The translations under genes and the position numbers were made by a program. Shown in pieces: positions 19,413 to 28,913 of a stretch of DNA of 64,000 nt. The stretch spans positions 4,154,001-4,218,000 of the forward strand of contig NZ_CP024608.1 of NCBI RefSeq assembly GCF_002752675.1. The letters are read 5' to 3'. The notes beneath the pieces were generated by a model. That model ran no database searches, was not told the DNA's origin, and worked only from the letters and a program-made list of their open reading frames with translations. The DNA is from Massilia violaceinigra (GTDB lineage: Bacteria > Pseudomonadota > Gammaproteobacteria > Burkholderiales > Burkholderiaceae_D). Numbering within the stretch: position 1 is the stretch's first letter; each line of letters begins with the position of its first letter.

Positions 19413-20459
19413 TCAACGCTTGCGGCGTACGCCCACCAGGCCAGCCAGGCCAAGCATGAAGAGCGCAATCGCGCCCGGCTCGGGAACCACGTTCCAGCCG
19501 ATCACGTCAAAATACTGCACGTCCAGCGGCGACAGGCCGAGCTTTTCGCCACGGTCCGCGGTCGGGTCGAGCAGACCCAGATGCAGTTCATCCTGCCAGT
19601 GGCTGGCCTGCTGGCCGTCGCCATGGGTCGCGCCGGTGGAGAAGGTCGCCAGCTTGTTCTGGCATTTATCGAGCGAGAAGAACTTGGTGCGCGTGTCGGC
19701 CGACCAGTCCAGGTCCGCCGCTTTTTTCTTGCTATGGTCCGAGCAGCGATACAGGTCGCCCGGGGCGATGTAGGTGAATTCCGCGTCGGCATAGTCGCCG
19801 GTGAGGTTGTAATCGAGGATGTCGACGCCGCTGATGAAGCCGAGCGCGTGGCCGATTTCGTGCGCGGCCACGCCGATGAAGTCGTAGGCCTTGCCGTCGA
19901 CGCCATTGCTCGGATCGAAGTCCCAGTTGAACAGGCTGCTGAAATTGATTTCGCCGTCAGAGACGTCATCCTTGGCGCCGGCCAGGCCGAGCGCGCGTGC
20001 GTTGGCGCGGGTCATGCGGATGTTGCTGTTGTTGTCGTCGCAGTTATCGTCCAGAAAGGGCGTGGCGCTGCCGACGCCCGACGGGTTGGTGCCGGTGCCG
20101 TTCATGATCACATTCAGGCAGCTGCTTTTCGACAGGTTCGACACGGCGGTCTTGTCGCTGATGCTCCAGGCATCCTTGGCGAGTGCCTTGCGGTAGTCAT
20201 CGTAGCTGAACAGTTCCCGGGTCGAGCCGGTCGAGCCGAGCACGCCCGGCTCGAGCGCCATGAAGCCGATGTTCAGGTTGACCTGGACGTTGTCATGCAG
20301 GACGTTGGTCCAGCGCGTGGCAGCGGCCTGAAAGCCGGCCAGCGCCAGCGGATCCATGCCGGGCGCCGGGGTGAAGTTGATGACGAGTGCCTGGGCCGAG
20401 CCCGCGTAAGCGCACAGGAGGACCGGCGCGATCTTCAGTAAACGTTTTAAAGTTTTCAT
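19413..20459 (-). CDS. PEP-CTERM zinc metalloprotease (NF038122-like)
   Basis: A 348-residue secreted protein. A signal peptide (about 24 residues, ending SAQA) is followed by a catalytic region with the zinc motif AAHEIGHALGF near residue 185. The last 25 residues are a PEP-CTERM sorting signal: VVPEPGAIALF, a hydrophobic helix and the basic end VRRKR. Exosortase would cut this signal and release or anchor the enzyme in the extracellular matrix. No exosortase gene is in the window. A sigma54-type promoter lies about 115 bases upstream, fitting the RpoN/PrsR control described for PEP-CTERM genes. Confidence 0.8.
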   Translation of the reverse strand: MKTLKRLLKIAPVLLCAYAGSAQALVINFTPAPGMDPLALAGFQAAATRWTNVLHDNVQVNLNIGFMALEPGVLGSTGSTRELFSYDDYRKALAKDAWSISDKTAVSNLSKSSCLNVIMNGTGTNPSGVGSATPFLDDNCDDNNSNIRMTRANARALGLAGAKDDVSDGEINFSSLFNWDFDPSNGVDGKAYDFIGVAAHEIGHALGFISGVDILDYNLTGDYADAEFTYIAPGDLYRCSDHSKKKAADLDWSADTRTKFFSLDKCQNKLATFSTGATHGDGQQASHWQDELHLGLLDPTADRGEKLGLSPLDVQYFDVIGWNVVPEPGAIALFMLGLAGLVGVRRKR

Positions 20460-20572
20460 TTCCGCTTTTCAAGGTGTCGCTGATTAAAATCAGACTATTA
20501 ATATATTTTTCATCACGCTTCATGCTGAGAAGCATTGGGTGCGTGAATTTCTCTTAAAAACGTATGCTAAAG

Positions 20573-20588
20573 AGCAAGTTTCGCGCCA
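20573..20588 (-). promoter_or_regulatory. Sigma54 (RpoN) promoter
   Basis: On the minus strand the sequence is TGGCGCGAAACTTGCT. It matches the RpoN consensus TGGCACG-N4-TTGCW with one change and keeps the exact GG-N10-GC spacing. It lies about 115 bases upstream of the PEP-CTERM metalloprotease, leaving a 5' leader of about 100 bases. Confidence 0.65.
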
Positions 20589-20724
20589 GAATGTTAAGCC
20601 CTTGTTACTAAAGATTAAATTTTGGACAAGGCGAGATTTGACAGTTCAACTGTAAAGATTTCCGACAGTCGTGAGATGGGGAGGGTGCGGAGCGAGTCGC
20701 AGGCAATGACGCGCCCGCAAAGCA
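20589..20724. other. Upstream region, no gene seen
   Basis: AT-richer DNA upstream of the sigma54 site. I see no ORF here; it is the likely place for activator (enhancer) sites needed by RpoN. The whole gap between the two flanking genes is 340 bases (20460-20799) and also holds the sigma54 promoter and a terminator, listed separately. Confidence 0.5.
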
Positions 20725-20764
20725 AAAAACCGTCCTTTCCGCAGCTGCAGGAAGGACGGTTTTT
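20725..20764 (-). terminator. Rho-independent terminator
   Basis: Perfect arms AAAAACCGTCCTT and AAGGACGGTTTTT, with a loop that can pair further. On the minus strand the hairpin is followed by a T run and lies 36 bases after the stop of the coiled-coil receiver gene at 20800. Confidence 0.8.
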
Positions 20765-20799
20765 GATCGGGGCCAGGCCCCGGGTCTAGAGCAGAAAGA

Positions 20800-22737
20800 T
20801 CAGCCGCGGCCCTGGCGCATGAAGCGCTGGATGTGATCGATCATGACCGTATCCGAATACGGCTTGCCAAGCAACACATCGACGCCGGCGTCAGCGGCCT
20901 TGGTCTGGTAGCTTTCCTCGGCACTGATCATGATCACCGGAATATGCGCCGTCAGCGGGTTCTCGCGCACGTGCCGGGTCAGTTCAAATCCATTCATGCC
21001 GGGCATTTCCACGTCGGTGATCAGGACGTCGGGCATGCGCTCGGCGATCTGTTTCATGGCATCGAGGCCATCTTCCGCCATAGCGACCTGGAACTGATTG
21101 TTGACCAGCAAGCGGTTGGTTTTCACGCGCACGACCTTGGAGTCGTCCGCGATCATGACGACCGTGTCCGCCGCGGCTTTCGGCTCGATCACGCGTGCCG
21201 GGGCGATCGGGGCGGCGGGAGCGGCAGGCTGCTGCTGTTTGGCCGCTGCTTCCTCGGCCAGGCGGGCAGCGGCGATGCGCTGCGCTTCCGCTTGTGCAGC
21301 CTGTTCGGCGGCGGCGCGTTCGGCCTCGAGCCGTATGGCCTCGAGCCGTACGGTTTCCGCGCGTGCTGCCTGCTCCGCCGCAATACGTTCCGCCTCGATG
21401 CGTTCGGCTGCAATGCGCGCAGCCTGCTCGGCGGCGACGCGTTCCGCCTCAAGGCGGGCGGCTTCTTCAGCGGCAATGCGTTCCGCTTCCGCCTTGGCGG
21501 CCTGTTCGGCTTGCAGGCGCGCCGCCTCGGCCTCGGCGAGGCGCTGTGCTTCGAGACGGGCGGCCTCTTCGGCAGCAAGGCGGTCGGCTTCGATGCGGGC
21601 GGCCTCTTCGGCAGCCACACGCTCGGCTTCGATGCGCTCGGCTTCTACGGCGGCAAGACGCTCGGCTTCGATGCGTTCGGCCTCTTCGGCCGCAAGACGC
21701 TCGGCTTCGCGCCGCGCCGCATCCTCGGCGGCGATGCGGTTGGCTTCGCGCTCGGCCGCTTCAATCGCGGCAATGCGTTCGGCTTCGAGCTGCGCGGCAT
21801 GTTCGTCGGCCAGGCGTTTCGCTTCCAGCTGCGCCGCCTGTTCGTCGGCGATGCGCTGCGCTTCCAGTTGCGCGGCATGCTCGTCGGCGATACGTTTCGC
21901 CTCCAGCTGTGCGGCCTGCTCATCGGCGAGGCGTTGCGCTTCCTGGCGCGCCGCTTCTTCGGCGGCCTGACGTTCCGCTTCCAGGCGCGCGGCGTCGGCG
22001 GCGGCAATCCGTTCGGCTTCCACACGGACCGCTTCGGCGGCAGCGATGCGCTCCGCTTCCAGACGGGCCGCTTCGGCAGCGGCAATGCGTTCGGCTTCCA
22101 GACGCGCCGCTTCGGCCGCGGCAAGGCGTTCGGCTTCCAGGCGGGCAGCTTCGGCAGCGGCAACCCGCTCGGCTTCCAGACGCGCCGCCTCCGCTGCGGC
22201 AATCCGCTCGGCTTCGACGCGTGCCGCTTCGGCGGCGGCAATGCGTTCGCCTTCGATGCGTTCGGCTTCGATCACCGCACGGCGCTCGGATTCAAGGCGC
22301 TCGGCTTCCTCGGCAGCGGCAAGGCGTTCCAGGTCGAGGCGGGCGGCCTCGATGACGGCTTCGAGGCGTTCCGCTTCGGCGTCCGCGGCACGCTGCTCCG
22401 CTTCGGCTACCGCCGCGAGGCGCTCGGCTTCCAGGCGTTCTCTTTCCAGCCCGGCCAAACGGTCCAGTTTGGCCTGCTCCGCCGCGGCGCGCTCGGCGGC
22501 GGCGAGGCGTTCCGCTTCCACCCGTTCAGCTTCCTCGGCGGCATCCTTCTCAGCCTGGATGCGTGCGAATTCCTTGGCCTGATCGGTATCCTCGAGCATG
22601 GTCGGTTCATCACGCTGTTGCAGCCCTTTGATTTCCCGTTCGCGCAATACGTGCACGACGACACGGTAAGCCACGTAGAGGAGCACTAATATCAAAACGC
22701 CAATGCCGACATTTGTTTCGTAACTTGAAGTAAACAC
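20800..22737 (-). CDS. Membrane-anchored coiled-coil protein with C-terminal receiver domain
   Basis: A 645-residue protein in three parts. Residues about 10-28 form one membrane helix ([20 protein letters not shown]). Residues about 40-510 are one long, highly charged Ala/Glu/Arg helix built of 13-residue repeats of the form (R)[13 protein letters not shown]. Residues about 523-645 are a CheY-like receiver with acidic pair DD at 531-532, phospho-acceptor Asp at 575 (ITDVEMPG), Ser at 605 and Lys at 625 (LGKP). All receiver key residues are intact. No histidine kinase gene is near. The layout suggests a receiver held far from the membrane on a rod of up to about 70 nm. Function is unknown; the assignment of domains is direct, the role is inference. 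Confidence 0.75.
   Translation of the reverse strand: MFTSSYETNVGIGVLILVLLYVAYRVVVHVLREREIKGLQQRDEPTMLEDTDQAKEFARIQAEKDAAEEAERVEAERLAAAERAAAEQAKLDRLAGLERERLEAERLAAVAEAEQRAADAEAERLEAVIEAARLDLERLAAAEEAERLESERRAVIEAERIEGERIAAAEAARVEAERIAAAEAARLEAERVAAAEAARLEAERLAAAEAARLEAERIAAAEAARLEAERIAAAEAVRVEAERIAAADAARLEAERQAAEEAARQEAQRLADEQAAQLEAKRIADEHAAQLEAQRIADEQAAQLEAKRLADEHAAQLEAERIAAIEAAEREANRIAAEDAARREAERLAAEEAERIEAERLAAVEAERIEAERVAAEEAARIEADRLAAEEAARLEAQRLAEAEAARLQAEQAAKAEAERIAAEEAARLEAERVAAEQAARIAAERIEAERIAAEQAARAETVRLEAIRLEAERAAAEQAAQAEAQRIAAARLAEEAAAKQQQPAAPAAPIAPARVIEPKAAADTVVMIADDSKVVRVKTNRLLVNNQFQVAMAEDGLDAMKQIAERMPDVLITDVEMPGMNGFELTRHVRENPLTAHIPVIMISAEESYQTKAADAGVDVLLGKPYSDTVMIDHIQRFMRQGRG
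21350..22310 (-). repeat. 39-base coding repeat array
   Basis: Within the receiver gene, units of about 39 bases encode the 13-residue unit [13 protein letters not shown] and variants ([26 protein letters not shown]). The units are best conserved between about 22000 and 22260. Limits are approximate. Such arrays change length easily by recombination. Confidence 0.7.
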
Positions 22738-22993
22738 GCGAACAGCTCTCCGTCGTTACCTTTTTTCAAGGCAATTGGTTAATAAAAGGCGATCTTGGTT
22801 GTAGGCAACAATGATACACCGGCGCGCGGCAGAACACGATGGATGGTTGTAAGCATTCGTGTGTTCTTGTTGTGCGACAGACCGGCTGCGAGCGCGCTGA
22901 ACGGCGATTTGGTATCGATTTTTACTACTTCCATAGCGCTTTTCATAAAGTGTATGGGCAAAGCGCGTATCACGCCACCTTTTTGCAGGACAC

Positions 22994-23020
22994 AAAAAAA
23001 GCCGGCGGATTGCCGGCTTT
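22994..23020 (-). terminator. Rho-independent terminator of the catalase gene
   Basis: Arms AAAGCCGGC and GCCGGCTTT with a 5-base loop; on the minus strand the stem is followed by seven T. It begins 18 bases after the catalase stop. The rest of the 300-base gap to the receiver gene (22738-22993) shows no gene and should carry the receiver gene promoter. Confidence 0.85.
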
Positions 23021-23037
23021 ACCACACCAACTGTCTC

Positions 23038-25452
23038 TTATACGGTCGGCGGATCGGTTTCCCTTGCAAAAGTGCGGTGCCGCGCTAGCGCCGTCTTGAA
23101 CTGATGGAGCGCTTGCGCCGTCACGCCGGCGTTGGCATTGACGATGCCGGGATCGTCGCAGCCGTCCGGCAGGCTCTGAGGGATCGCGGCGTGGGCCAGC
23201 ACGTCGGCACCGGTGCCGATGGCAAGGATCGGCTTGCCGTGGCGATACTGTTCGCGTACGAAGTCGAGCACGCGCGGGTCGCGCCCGAGCACGATGGCGG
23301 CATCTTCCCCGCCGGGCAGCACCCTCGCGTCGTACATGACCGAGGGACTGGCTTCGAAGGTGATTTCCACATGCAGGGACTGGCCGTCGAGCGAGCTGAC
23401 CTGGCCGAGCCGCTGCCCCACCAGGCGCGGCACGGCGCCTTCTTCCAGCAAGGCGGTGTAGATGGCGCGCACCATTGCCCCGTCCGTGCCGGACGCCACC
23501 AGGATGGCCACCTGGCGCGTGCGGATGCCGGCCACGCCCGGTCGGCTGAGCAGCGAGAGGGCGGGCGAGGGCGCATACGCCGGCAGCGGCAGCGTGGTGG
23601 CCAGCGGCAGCGGCGGCGGCACGGCGATGCCCAGGCCCGCCGCGACGGCGCGCGCCAGGGTCGCATCCACATTGACCAGCCCGGCCACCATGCGCACCCG
23701 GATCGCCAGCGTTTCCACGCGCGTCAGCTCGAAGCGGAAGGCGTCGATGATGTGGGCTTGCTCCGGCGCGCTCTGGCTGATCCAGAACAGGCGCGCCTGC
23801 GAGTAGTGGTCGGCAAACAGTTCCGGCTTGCCGCGCACCTTGTTGCCGATCACCGCTTCGGGCACGCTGACAAAACCGGCGCGGCCGGCCTGGAACGGGC
23901 AGCCGCCGGCCAGCGAATTGGGCTCGTAGTTCACCCGCCCGCGATTGACCGACTGCCTGTGAAAGCCTTCGCGCTGGTTGTTGTGCACCTTGGCCAGCGG
24001 CGCGTTGATGGGGATTTCGTGGAAGTTGGGGCCGCCCAGGCGGGTGATCTGGGTATCCGGATAGGAATGGTTGCGGCCTTGCAGGATCGGGTCGTTGGTG
24101 AAGTCGATGCCGGGAACAATGTGCTGCGTGCAAAACGCCACTTGCTCGGTCTCGGCAAAGAAATTGTCCGGGTTGCGGTTCAGGACCAGTTTGCCAACCG
24201 GGAACACCGGGATCAATTCCTCGGGGATCAGCTTGGTCGGGTCGAGGATGTCGAAGGGGAAGGTGGCGGCCTCCTCTTCGGTGAATACCTGCAAGCCCAG
24301 TTCGTACTCGGGGAAATTGCCGGCCTCGATGGCTTCCCACAGGTCGCGCCGGTGATAGTCGGAATCGATGCCGCGCAGCTTGAACGCTTCATCCCACACC
24401 AGCGAGTGGGTGCCCTGCAGCGGGGTCCAGTGGAATTTGCACAGGCGCACGTCGCCGTTGGCGTTGATCAGCTTGAAGGTGTGCACGCCGAAGCCTTGCA
24501 TCATGCGGTAGCTGCGCGGAATGGCGCGGTCGGACATGATCCACATGAGCATGTGGGTGATTTCGGGGCTGAGCGAGGCGAAGTCCCAGAACGTGTCGTG
24601 CGCGCTGGACGCCTGCGGCATGCCGTGGTGCGGTTCGGGCTTGATGGCGTGGGCCACGTCGGGGAACTTCATCGGGTCCTGGATGAAGAAGACGGGAATG
24701 TTGTTCGCCATCAGGTCCCAGTTGCCTTCGTCCGTGTAGAACTTGACGGCAAAGCCGCGCACGTCGCGCGCCGTGTCGGGCGAGCCGCGCTCGCCGGTGG
24801 CGGTGGAGAAACGCGCGAACACCGGGGTTCGCTTGCCGGCCTGGGCAAAGGGCGCGGCGCGCGTCAGCGTGGACAGATCCTGATACGACTCGAAGTAGCC
24901 GTGCGCGGCCGAACCGCGCGCGTGCACCACCCGTTCCGGGATGCGTTCGTGGTCGAAGTGCGTGATTTTTTCGCGCATCACGAAGTCTTCCAGCGCGATC
25001 GGGCCGCGCAGGCCGATCTTGAGCGAGTCCTGGTTGTTCGATATGGAAATGGCCTGGTTGGTGGTCAGGCGCTGCTCGGTATCGTCGGCGCGCACCCGGT
25101 CCAGCGAGCTGTTCAGGGCGTTGTCGCCCAGACGAGCAATGCCGGCGCCGACCTTGGGCGAAGCGACGTTTTCGGTGCTGGTGCTGGCCGTGGCCAGCGG
25201 GGTCGACGAGGCATAGGCTTCGCCGGTGTGGGGCGTGCGCGCCGCATCGCCATATTCGAGCGGTTTGGTGGCGTTGAAGGCGCGTTCGTCGGCCAGGTCC
25301 GCTTCGCCGCCGGCTTTGTCGAGCAAGCGCTCCGCGGTGGGATTGGTGGTGCCCAGGCTGCCGGGCAGGGTCGGGTCCGAGGGACCCGCGACGGTGCTGA
25401 GGATGGAACCCGCGCCGTCGGTGGACGGTCCGTTTTTTTTACGTGTGACCAT
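23038..25452 (-). CDS. katE: Large-subunit catalase HPII (KatE type)
   Basis: An 804-residue catalase of the large-subunit class. The core has the distal region [13 protein letters not shown], the [23 protein letters not shown] segment split over the active site, and the proximal heme-Tyr region (HSYPDTQI). Residues from about 640 on form the extra C-terminal flavodoxin/GATase-like domain typical of HPII. It decomposes hydrogen peroxide to water and oxygen in the cytoplasm. The ATG at 25452 has AGAGG upstream and matches the usual Lys/Gly-rich beginning; the ORF extension to 25644 has no support. Monocistronic, with a terminator right behind it. Confidence 0.93.
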   Translation of the reverse strand: MVTRKKNGPSTDGAGSILSTVAGPSDPTLPGSLGTTNPTAERLLDKAGGEADLADERAFNATKPLEYGDAARTPHTGEAYASSTPLATASTSTENVASPKVGAGIARLGDNALNSSLDRVRADDTEQRLTTNQAISISNNQDSLKIGLRGPIALEDFVMREKITHFDHERIPERVVHARGSAAHGYFESYQDLSTLTRAAPFAQAGKRTPVFARFSTATGERGSPDTARDVRGFAVKFYTDEGNWDLMANNIPVFFIQDPMKFPDVAHAIKPEPHHGMPQASSAHDTFWDFASLSPEITHMLMWIMSDRAIPRSYRMMQGFGVHTFKLINANGDVRLCKFHWTPLQGTHSLVWDEAFKLRGIDSDYHRRDLWEAIEAGNFPEYELGLQVFTEEEAATFPFDILDPTKLIPEELIPVFPVGKLVLNRNPDNFFAETEQVAFCTQHIVPGIDFTNDPILQGRNHSYPDTQITRLGGPNFHEIPINAPLAKVHNNQREGFHRQSVNRGRVNYEPNSLAGGCPFQAGRAGFVSVPEAVIGNKVRGKPELFADHYSQARLFWISQSAPEQAHIIDAFRFELTRVETLAIRVRMVAGLVNVDATLARAVAAGLGIAVPPPLPLATTLPLPAYAPSPALSLLSRPGVAGIRTRQVAILVASGTDGAMVRAIYTALLEEGAVPRLVGQRLGQVSSLDGQSLHVEITFEASPSVMYDARVLPGGEDAAIVLGRDPRVLDFVREQYRHGKPILAIGTGADVLAHAAIPQSLPDGCDDPGIVNANAGVTAQALHQFKTALARHRTFARETDPPTV

Positions 25453-25634
25453 GAAATACCTCTTAGAAAGAGTGGGGCCGGCGCCCCTGGCCTGTCGAGT
25501 TTGCATCGCTGCCGCAGCGCGGGATTGATCGCGAGCAGGTGAAAGGGCGCGGGAGATCACGGCGCTTTCACGGCGTGCGGGCGATGGCGGCCGGTGGTAG
25601 TCTGTCGGGCTGGTGAACCACGTGGAGAACATAC

Positions 25635-26603
25635 ATGGCGACATTGTCGGATACTTGCCGGGACTTGCTGACGCGCAGCCGGCGCTACGGGCCGCTGTAT
25701 GGCGACCGGCTTGCCAATCACTTGCCGATGACGCTCATTGCGCTCGAGCGCATGGGCGCGTCGGGCGAGGCCATGGAGCGCGCGTTCGACGTCAATGCGC
25801 GCCGCTTGCAGCCGCACGATGGCGAGATCGGCGCGGTTGCGGATGCGCTTGATTGGCTGGGCGAGGGGCGCAATGCCGGCGGCCTGGAACGCTTTTTCCA
25901 GGAGAGTGTGCGGCGCGATGGCCTCGACGCCGTATTGCGTGACTGGGTGCCGCGGCTGTTGCCGGGCGTGTCGGCGTCGGCCTTTCATTGCCTGATCCGC
26001 CTCGCGTACGCCATCGATGCCGGCGATGTGGACGAGACCTGCGCCGCCCTGGCGTACTGGGTCATGGAATATGCGGCGCTCGATCTGGCGCCGGACGCGG
26101 TGGACGAGGCGCCGGCCGACATAGCGGCGCGCCTGGCAAGCGTTGTGGCCGGCCATGCGCCGTGGGACGGCATCATTATCGACCGCATGCGCCAGGCAGC
26201 GCGCCATCCGGGCGTGGCGGGCACGGCGATCCAGCCGGCCACGCTCGACCTGCGGCAGGTGGCGCAGTTCGCGCTCGCGGCCTACCATGCGCAGGAAGAT
26301 TTCACGCTCTTGCATACCGTCACGGCATGCCATGCTTTTCGGGTGGTAGCGCCATACGCGGGCGACCCACGGCGCGCGCTGCGCTATCTGTGGGAAGCGG
26401 TGCTGGTTGCGAGCCTGACCGTGGAGCCATCAACAGCGCCCGCGCCGACGCCCGTTGCGGAGATTGACTGGCACGCCTGCATGGCGCAAGCTGCGCGGGC
26501 CACCGATGCGCATGTCGTCAAGCTGTGCTATTCGGCCTGGTGCGAGTCGCTCGTCTACGGCGACCCGCGCTATCTGGCGATTGCCGCGCGCAAGCTGGCC
26601 TGA
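25635..26603 (+). CDS. Questin oxidase-like protein (DUF4243)
   Basis: A 322-residue, mainly helical protein. The beginning (RYGPLYGDRLANHLPMTLIAL) and the HTVTACHAFRVV segment near residue 230 match the questin oxidase family, whose fungal members catalyse Baeyer-Villiger-type ring cleavage; bacterial members are uncharacterised. Start ATG 25635 has GGAG at a suitable distance. It is divergent from katE with a 182-base spacer and stands alone. Confidence 0.7.
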   Translation: MATLSDTCRDLLTRSRRYGPLYGDRLANHLPMTLIALERMGASGEAMERAFDVNARRLQPHDGEIGAVADALDWLGEGRNAGGLERFFQESVRRDGLDAVLRDWVPRLLPGVSASAFHCLIRLAYAIDAGDVDETCAALAYWVMEYAALDLAPDAVDEAPADIAARLASVVAGHAPWDGIIIDRMRQAARHPGVAGTAIQPATLDLRQVAQFALAAYHAQEDFTLLHTVTACHAFRVVAPYAGDPRRALRYLWEAVLVASLTVEPSTAPAPTPVAEIDWHACMAQAARATDAHVVKLCYSAWCESLVYGDPRYLAIAARKLA

Positions 26604-26669
26604 CTCATTAAACAGAAATCGCCATGTGACACTGAACGCGAGGAGCCGTGTTCGACCCGGCGACCCGGC

Positions 26670-27935
26670 TCAACGCGCGATGATGTCGCCCACCAGGTCG
26701 CCTTTCAGCACCAGGGTCGAGCGGCCGTCGTCGCCCAGCAGAAACACGCCGCGGCCGTTCGAGTAAAGGATCTGGCCGGCCGGCGTGATGTCGTAGGACG
26801 CCACATTGCTCGCCAGCACGCGATCGTCGCCCTGGCGGCTGCGCTGCACCAGTTGCCAGCTGGCCGGCACCAGCGCAGGCACGCCGGCGACCATGCTTTC
26901 GCTGCGCAGGGCTTTCTCGGCATCGATGCGCTTGCCCTTGAGGATGATGGCCTTTACGTCGGCCTGGGTCGCCGGTCCGCTGGCGCCGGTGAGCGGCTTG
27001 CGGCTGTACATCATCGAGAAAAAATTCAGATAGTGGAACACCGCGCGCAGCAGGCGGAACGGGAACAGGACGGTATCGAGCAGGATATTGCCGCTGCTGT
27101 ATTGCGGCACTTCGTACGGGCGGCGGATGAACAGCAGCTCGCCCGTGCGCGTCACGCGCGGGTGCAGGAAGTCGGTGTTGGGGTCGTCCAGTACTGTGTC
27201 CAGCTTGCCCGAGCGCAGGTCCAGCTTCTGTATGGTGCTGTGGCCGAGCGCGACGATCATGCCTGCCTTGTCGCGCGCCAGCCCGGCCGATTGGTAGACG
27301 ATGCTGTCGTCGTCGCACCAGGCCGGCGCGGAATCGGCCGTGTCGCCGCCGGTCAGCTCGCGCAGGTTGTTGCCCTGCACGTCCAGGGTGGCGATGTTGG
27401 TGATGCTGTCCTTGGACGAAGAGGTGCAGACCAGCTTGCCTGTCTCGCGGTTCAGGTTCAGGTCGCTTAAATCAAGGTTCTGGCGGTGCACGATGCGCGT
27501 TTCGACGCCGGTTTCCAGATTGAAGGAAAACAGCCCGCCGATGCCGGCGTCGCTGAGGAAATACAGGATCGATTGCTGCTGGTCGAACTGGGCCGAGGTG
27601 TAGCGGATGGCGTTGGCGTCTTCGCCGAACTGCTTCATCTGGCCGTAGGCGGCCACTTCAAAGCTGGTGTTTTTCTTCCACGCATTGCGCTCGTTGCTGC
27701 GCGCCAGGCGGTCTTCGATCTCCTGGATGTAGGGGCTGTGCAACTGGCGCAGCGCGCCGCCGTCGGGCTGGTAAAACAGCTTGCCGTTCGAGAGGTACGC
27801 CACCCCGATGCCCGACAGGTTGGCCGAGCCGGCGGCGCTCGCGGTGCCTGAAGCGGGCTCTTTCGGCGCATCCGTCACGCGGTAGAACAGGATGAGCAGG
27901 CACACGAGCAGTGCAAAACCGATAAGTAAAACCAC
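26670..27935 (-). CDS. Membrane-anchored TolB/WD40-like propeller protein
   Basis: A 421-residue protein with one N-terminal membrane helix (LLIGFALLVCLLILFY) and then repeated beta-rich segments with TolB/WD40-like turns (GIGVAYLSNGKLFYQPDGG; SILYFLSDAGIGGLFSFNLETG; SYDITPAGQILYSNGRGVFLL). The propeller assignment is from pattern and is not certain; residues about 260-310 (LLDTVLFPFRLLRAVFHYLNFF) are amphipathic. The start is GTG at 27935, chosen for the AGGAG seven bases upstream. The large domain is probably periplasmic. Function unknown. Confidence 0.6.
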   Translation of the reverse strand: MVLLIGFALLVCLLILFYRVTDAPKEPASGTASAAGSANLSGIGVAYLSNGKLFYQPDGGALRQLHSPYIQEIEDRLARSNERNAWKKNTSFEVAAYGQMKQFGEDANAIRYTSAQFDQQQSILYFLSDAGIGGLFSFNLETGVETRIVHRQNLDLSDLNLNRETGKLVCTSSSKDSITNIATLDVQGNNLRELTGGDTADSAPAWCDDDSIVYQSAGLARDKAGMIVALGHSTIQKLDLRSGKLDTVLDDPNTDFLHPRVTRTGELLFIRRPYEVPQYSSGNILLDTVLFPFRLLRAVFHYLNFFSMMYSRKPLTGASGPATQADVKAIILKGKRIDAEKALRSESMVAGVPALVPASWQLVQRSRQGDDRVLASNVASYDITPAGQILYSNGRGVFLLGDDGRSTLVLKGDLVGDIIAR

Positions 27936-28024
27936 CAGATAACTCCTAAAATGGGGACAGCAGGGAAGCGCTCACTATACGTGCTTAATACCCATAAGAA
28001 ATACGCTATTTGTAACTACGCAGT

Positions 28025-28816
28025 TCATCGCGCGTTGTCGGGGGCAAAAAAGGCGCTCGGCGAGCTGCCGAAGGTTTTCTTGAACATGGCCGAGAAGGCC
28101 GACTGGCTGGCGTAGCCCAGTTCCTCCGCGACCTGCGAGAGTGGCATGCCGCGTGCGATCAGCGGCGCGGCATGCGCCAGGCGCACCTGCTGGCGCCAGT
28201 GGCCGAAGGGCATGCCCAGCTCGCGCTCGAACAGGCGCGTCAGGGTGCGCTCGGAGGCGCCGACCTGGGCCGCCCACTGGCCGAGCGTCAGCTGGCAGGC
28301 GGGGTCCTCGATCAGGGCCGCGCACAGGGCGCCCAGACGTTTGTCCTGCGGCAGCGGCACGCGCATGGGGCGCGTGGCCGAGCCGGGCAATTCGTCGAGG
28401 ATCAGCTCGGCCAGCAATTGCTCGCGCGGCCCCGGCCCGGTCTGGCCGAGCGCGATGATCAGCTCGCGCAGCAGCACCGAGACGGTCAAGACCCGGCATT
28501 CGTCGCCCTCGAACGGCGCGCGCGCGGCCAGGATGCACAGCGGGCGCAGGCGGGCCGTTTCGAGCACATGGATGGCATGCACCACATTGGGCGCGATCCA
28601 GATCGCGCGCAGGGGCGGCACGATCCAGGTGCTGCCGGGCGTGGTCACGCGCAGCACGCCGCTCAGGGCAAAGGTCAGCTGGCCCCAGACATGCTGGTGC
28701 GGGTCGAGCCACTGCGTCACGTCGAGGTCGCGGGCGAGGGCGCGTACCGGGCGCGACGGCGTCGGTTCGAGTCCGGGCGGCTGCCAGCGGGTATGGGTCA
28801 GGATGGTCAGGGTCAT
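28025..28816 (-). CDS. AraC-family transcriptional regulator
   Basis: A 263-residue regulator: an N-terminal cupin-like sensor (HQHVWGQLTFALSG, TWIVPPLRAIWI) and a C-terminal double helix-turn-helix (LGQWAAQVGASERTLTRLFERE; LSQVAEELGYASQSAFSAMFKK). The ATG at 28816 is preferred to the TTG at 28840. It is divergent from an MFS transporter 97 bases away, the usual layout for a regulator and its target, so it probably controls that exporter. The ligand is unknown. Confidence 0.85.
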   Translation of the reverse strand: MTLTILTHTRWQPPGLEPTPSRPVRALARDLDVTQWLDPHQHVWGQLTFALSGVLRVTTPGSTWIVPPLRAIWIAPNVVHAIHVLETARLRPLCILAARAPFEGDECRVLTVSVLLRELIIALGQTGPGPREQLLAELILDELPGSATRPMRVPLPQDKRLGALCAALIEDPACQLTLGQWAAQVGASERTLTRLFERELGMPFGHWRQQVRLAHAAPLIARGMPLSQVAEELGYASQSAFSAMFKKTFGSSPSAFFAPDNAR

Positions 28817-28913
28817 GGGTAATTGGCGGATCTGCGACAAAGTATGGCTTCCTGTCTCAAAACTGTCGATGATTTTTTACTTACACTGGTGTTTGCTCAT
28901 TCAAGGATGCTTC

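Noticed and set aside
20833..22689. Long plus-strand ORFs opposite the coiled-coil receiver gene
   Set aside because: Antisense of the 39-base repeats; the minus strand carries an intact receiver domain.
22756..23025. Short ORFs between the receiver gene and the catalase gene
   Set aside because: They run through the catalase terminator and have no coding signs.
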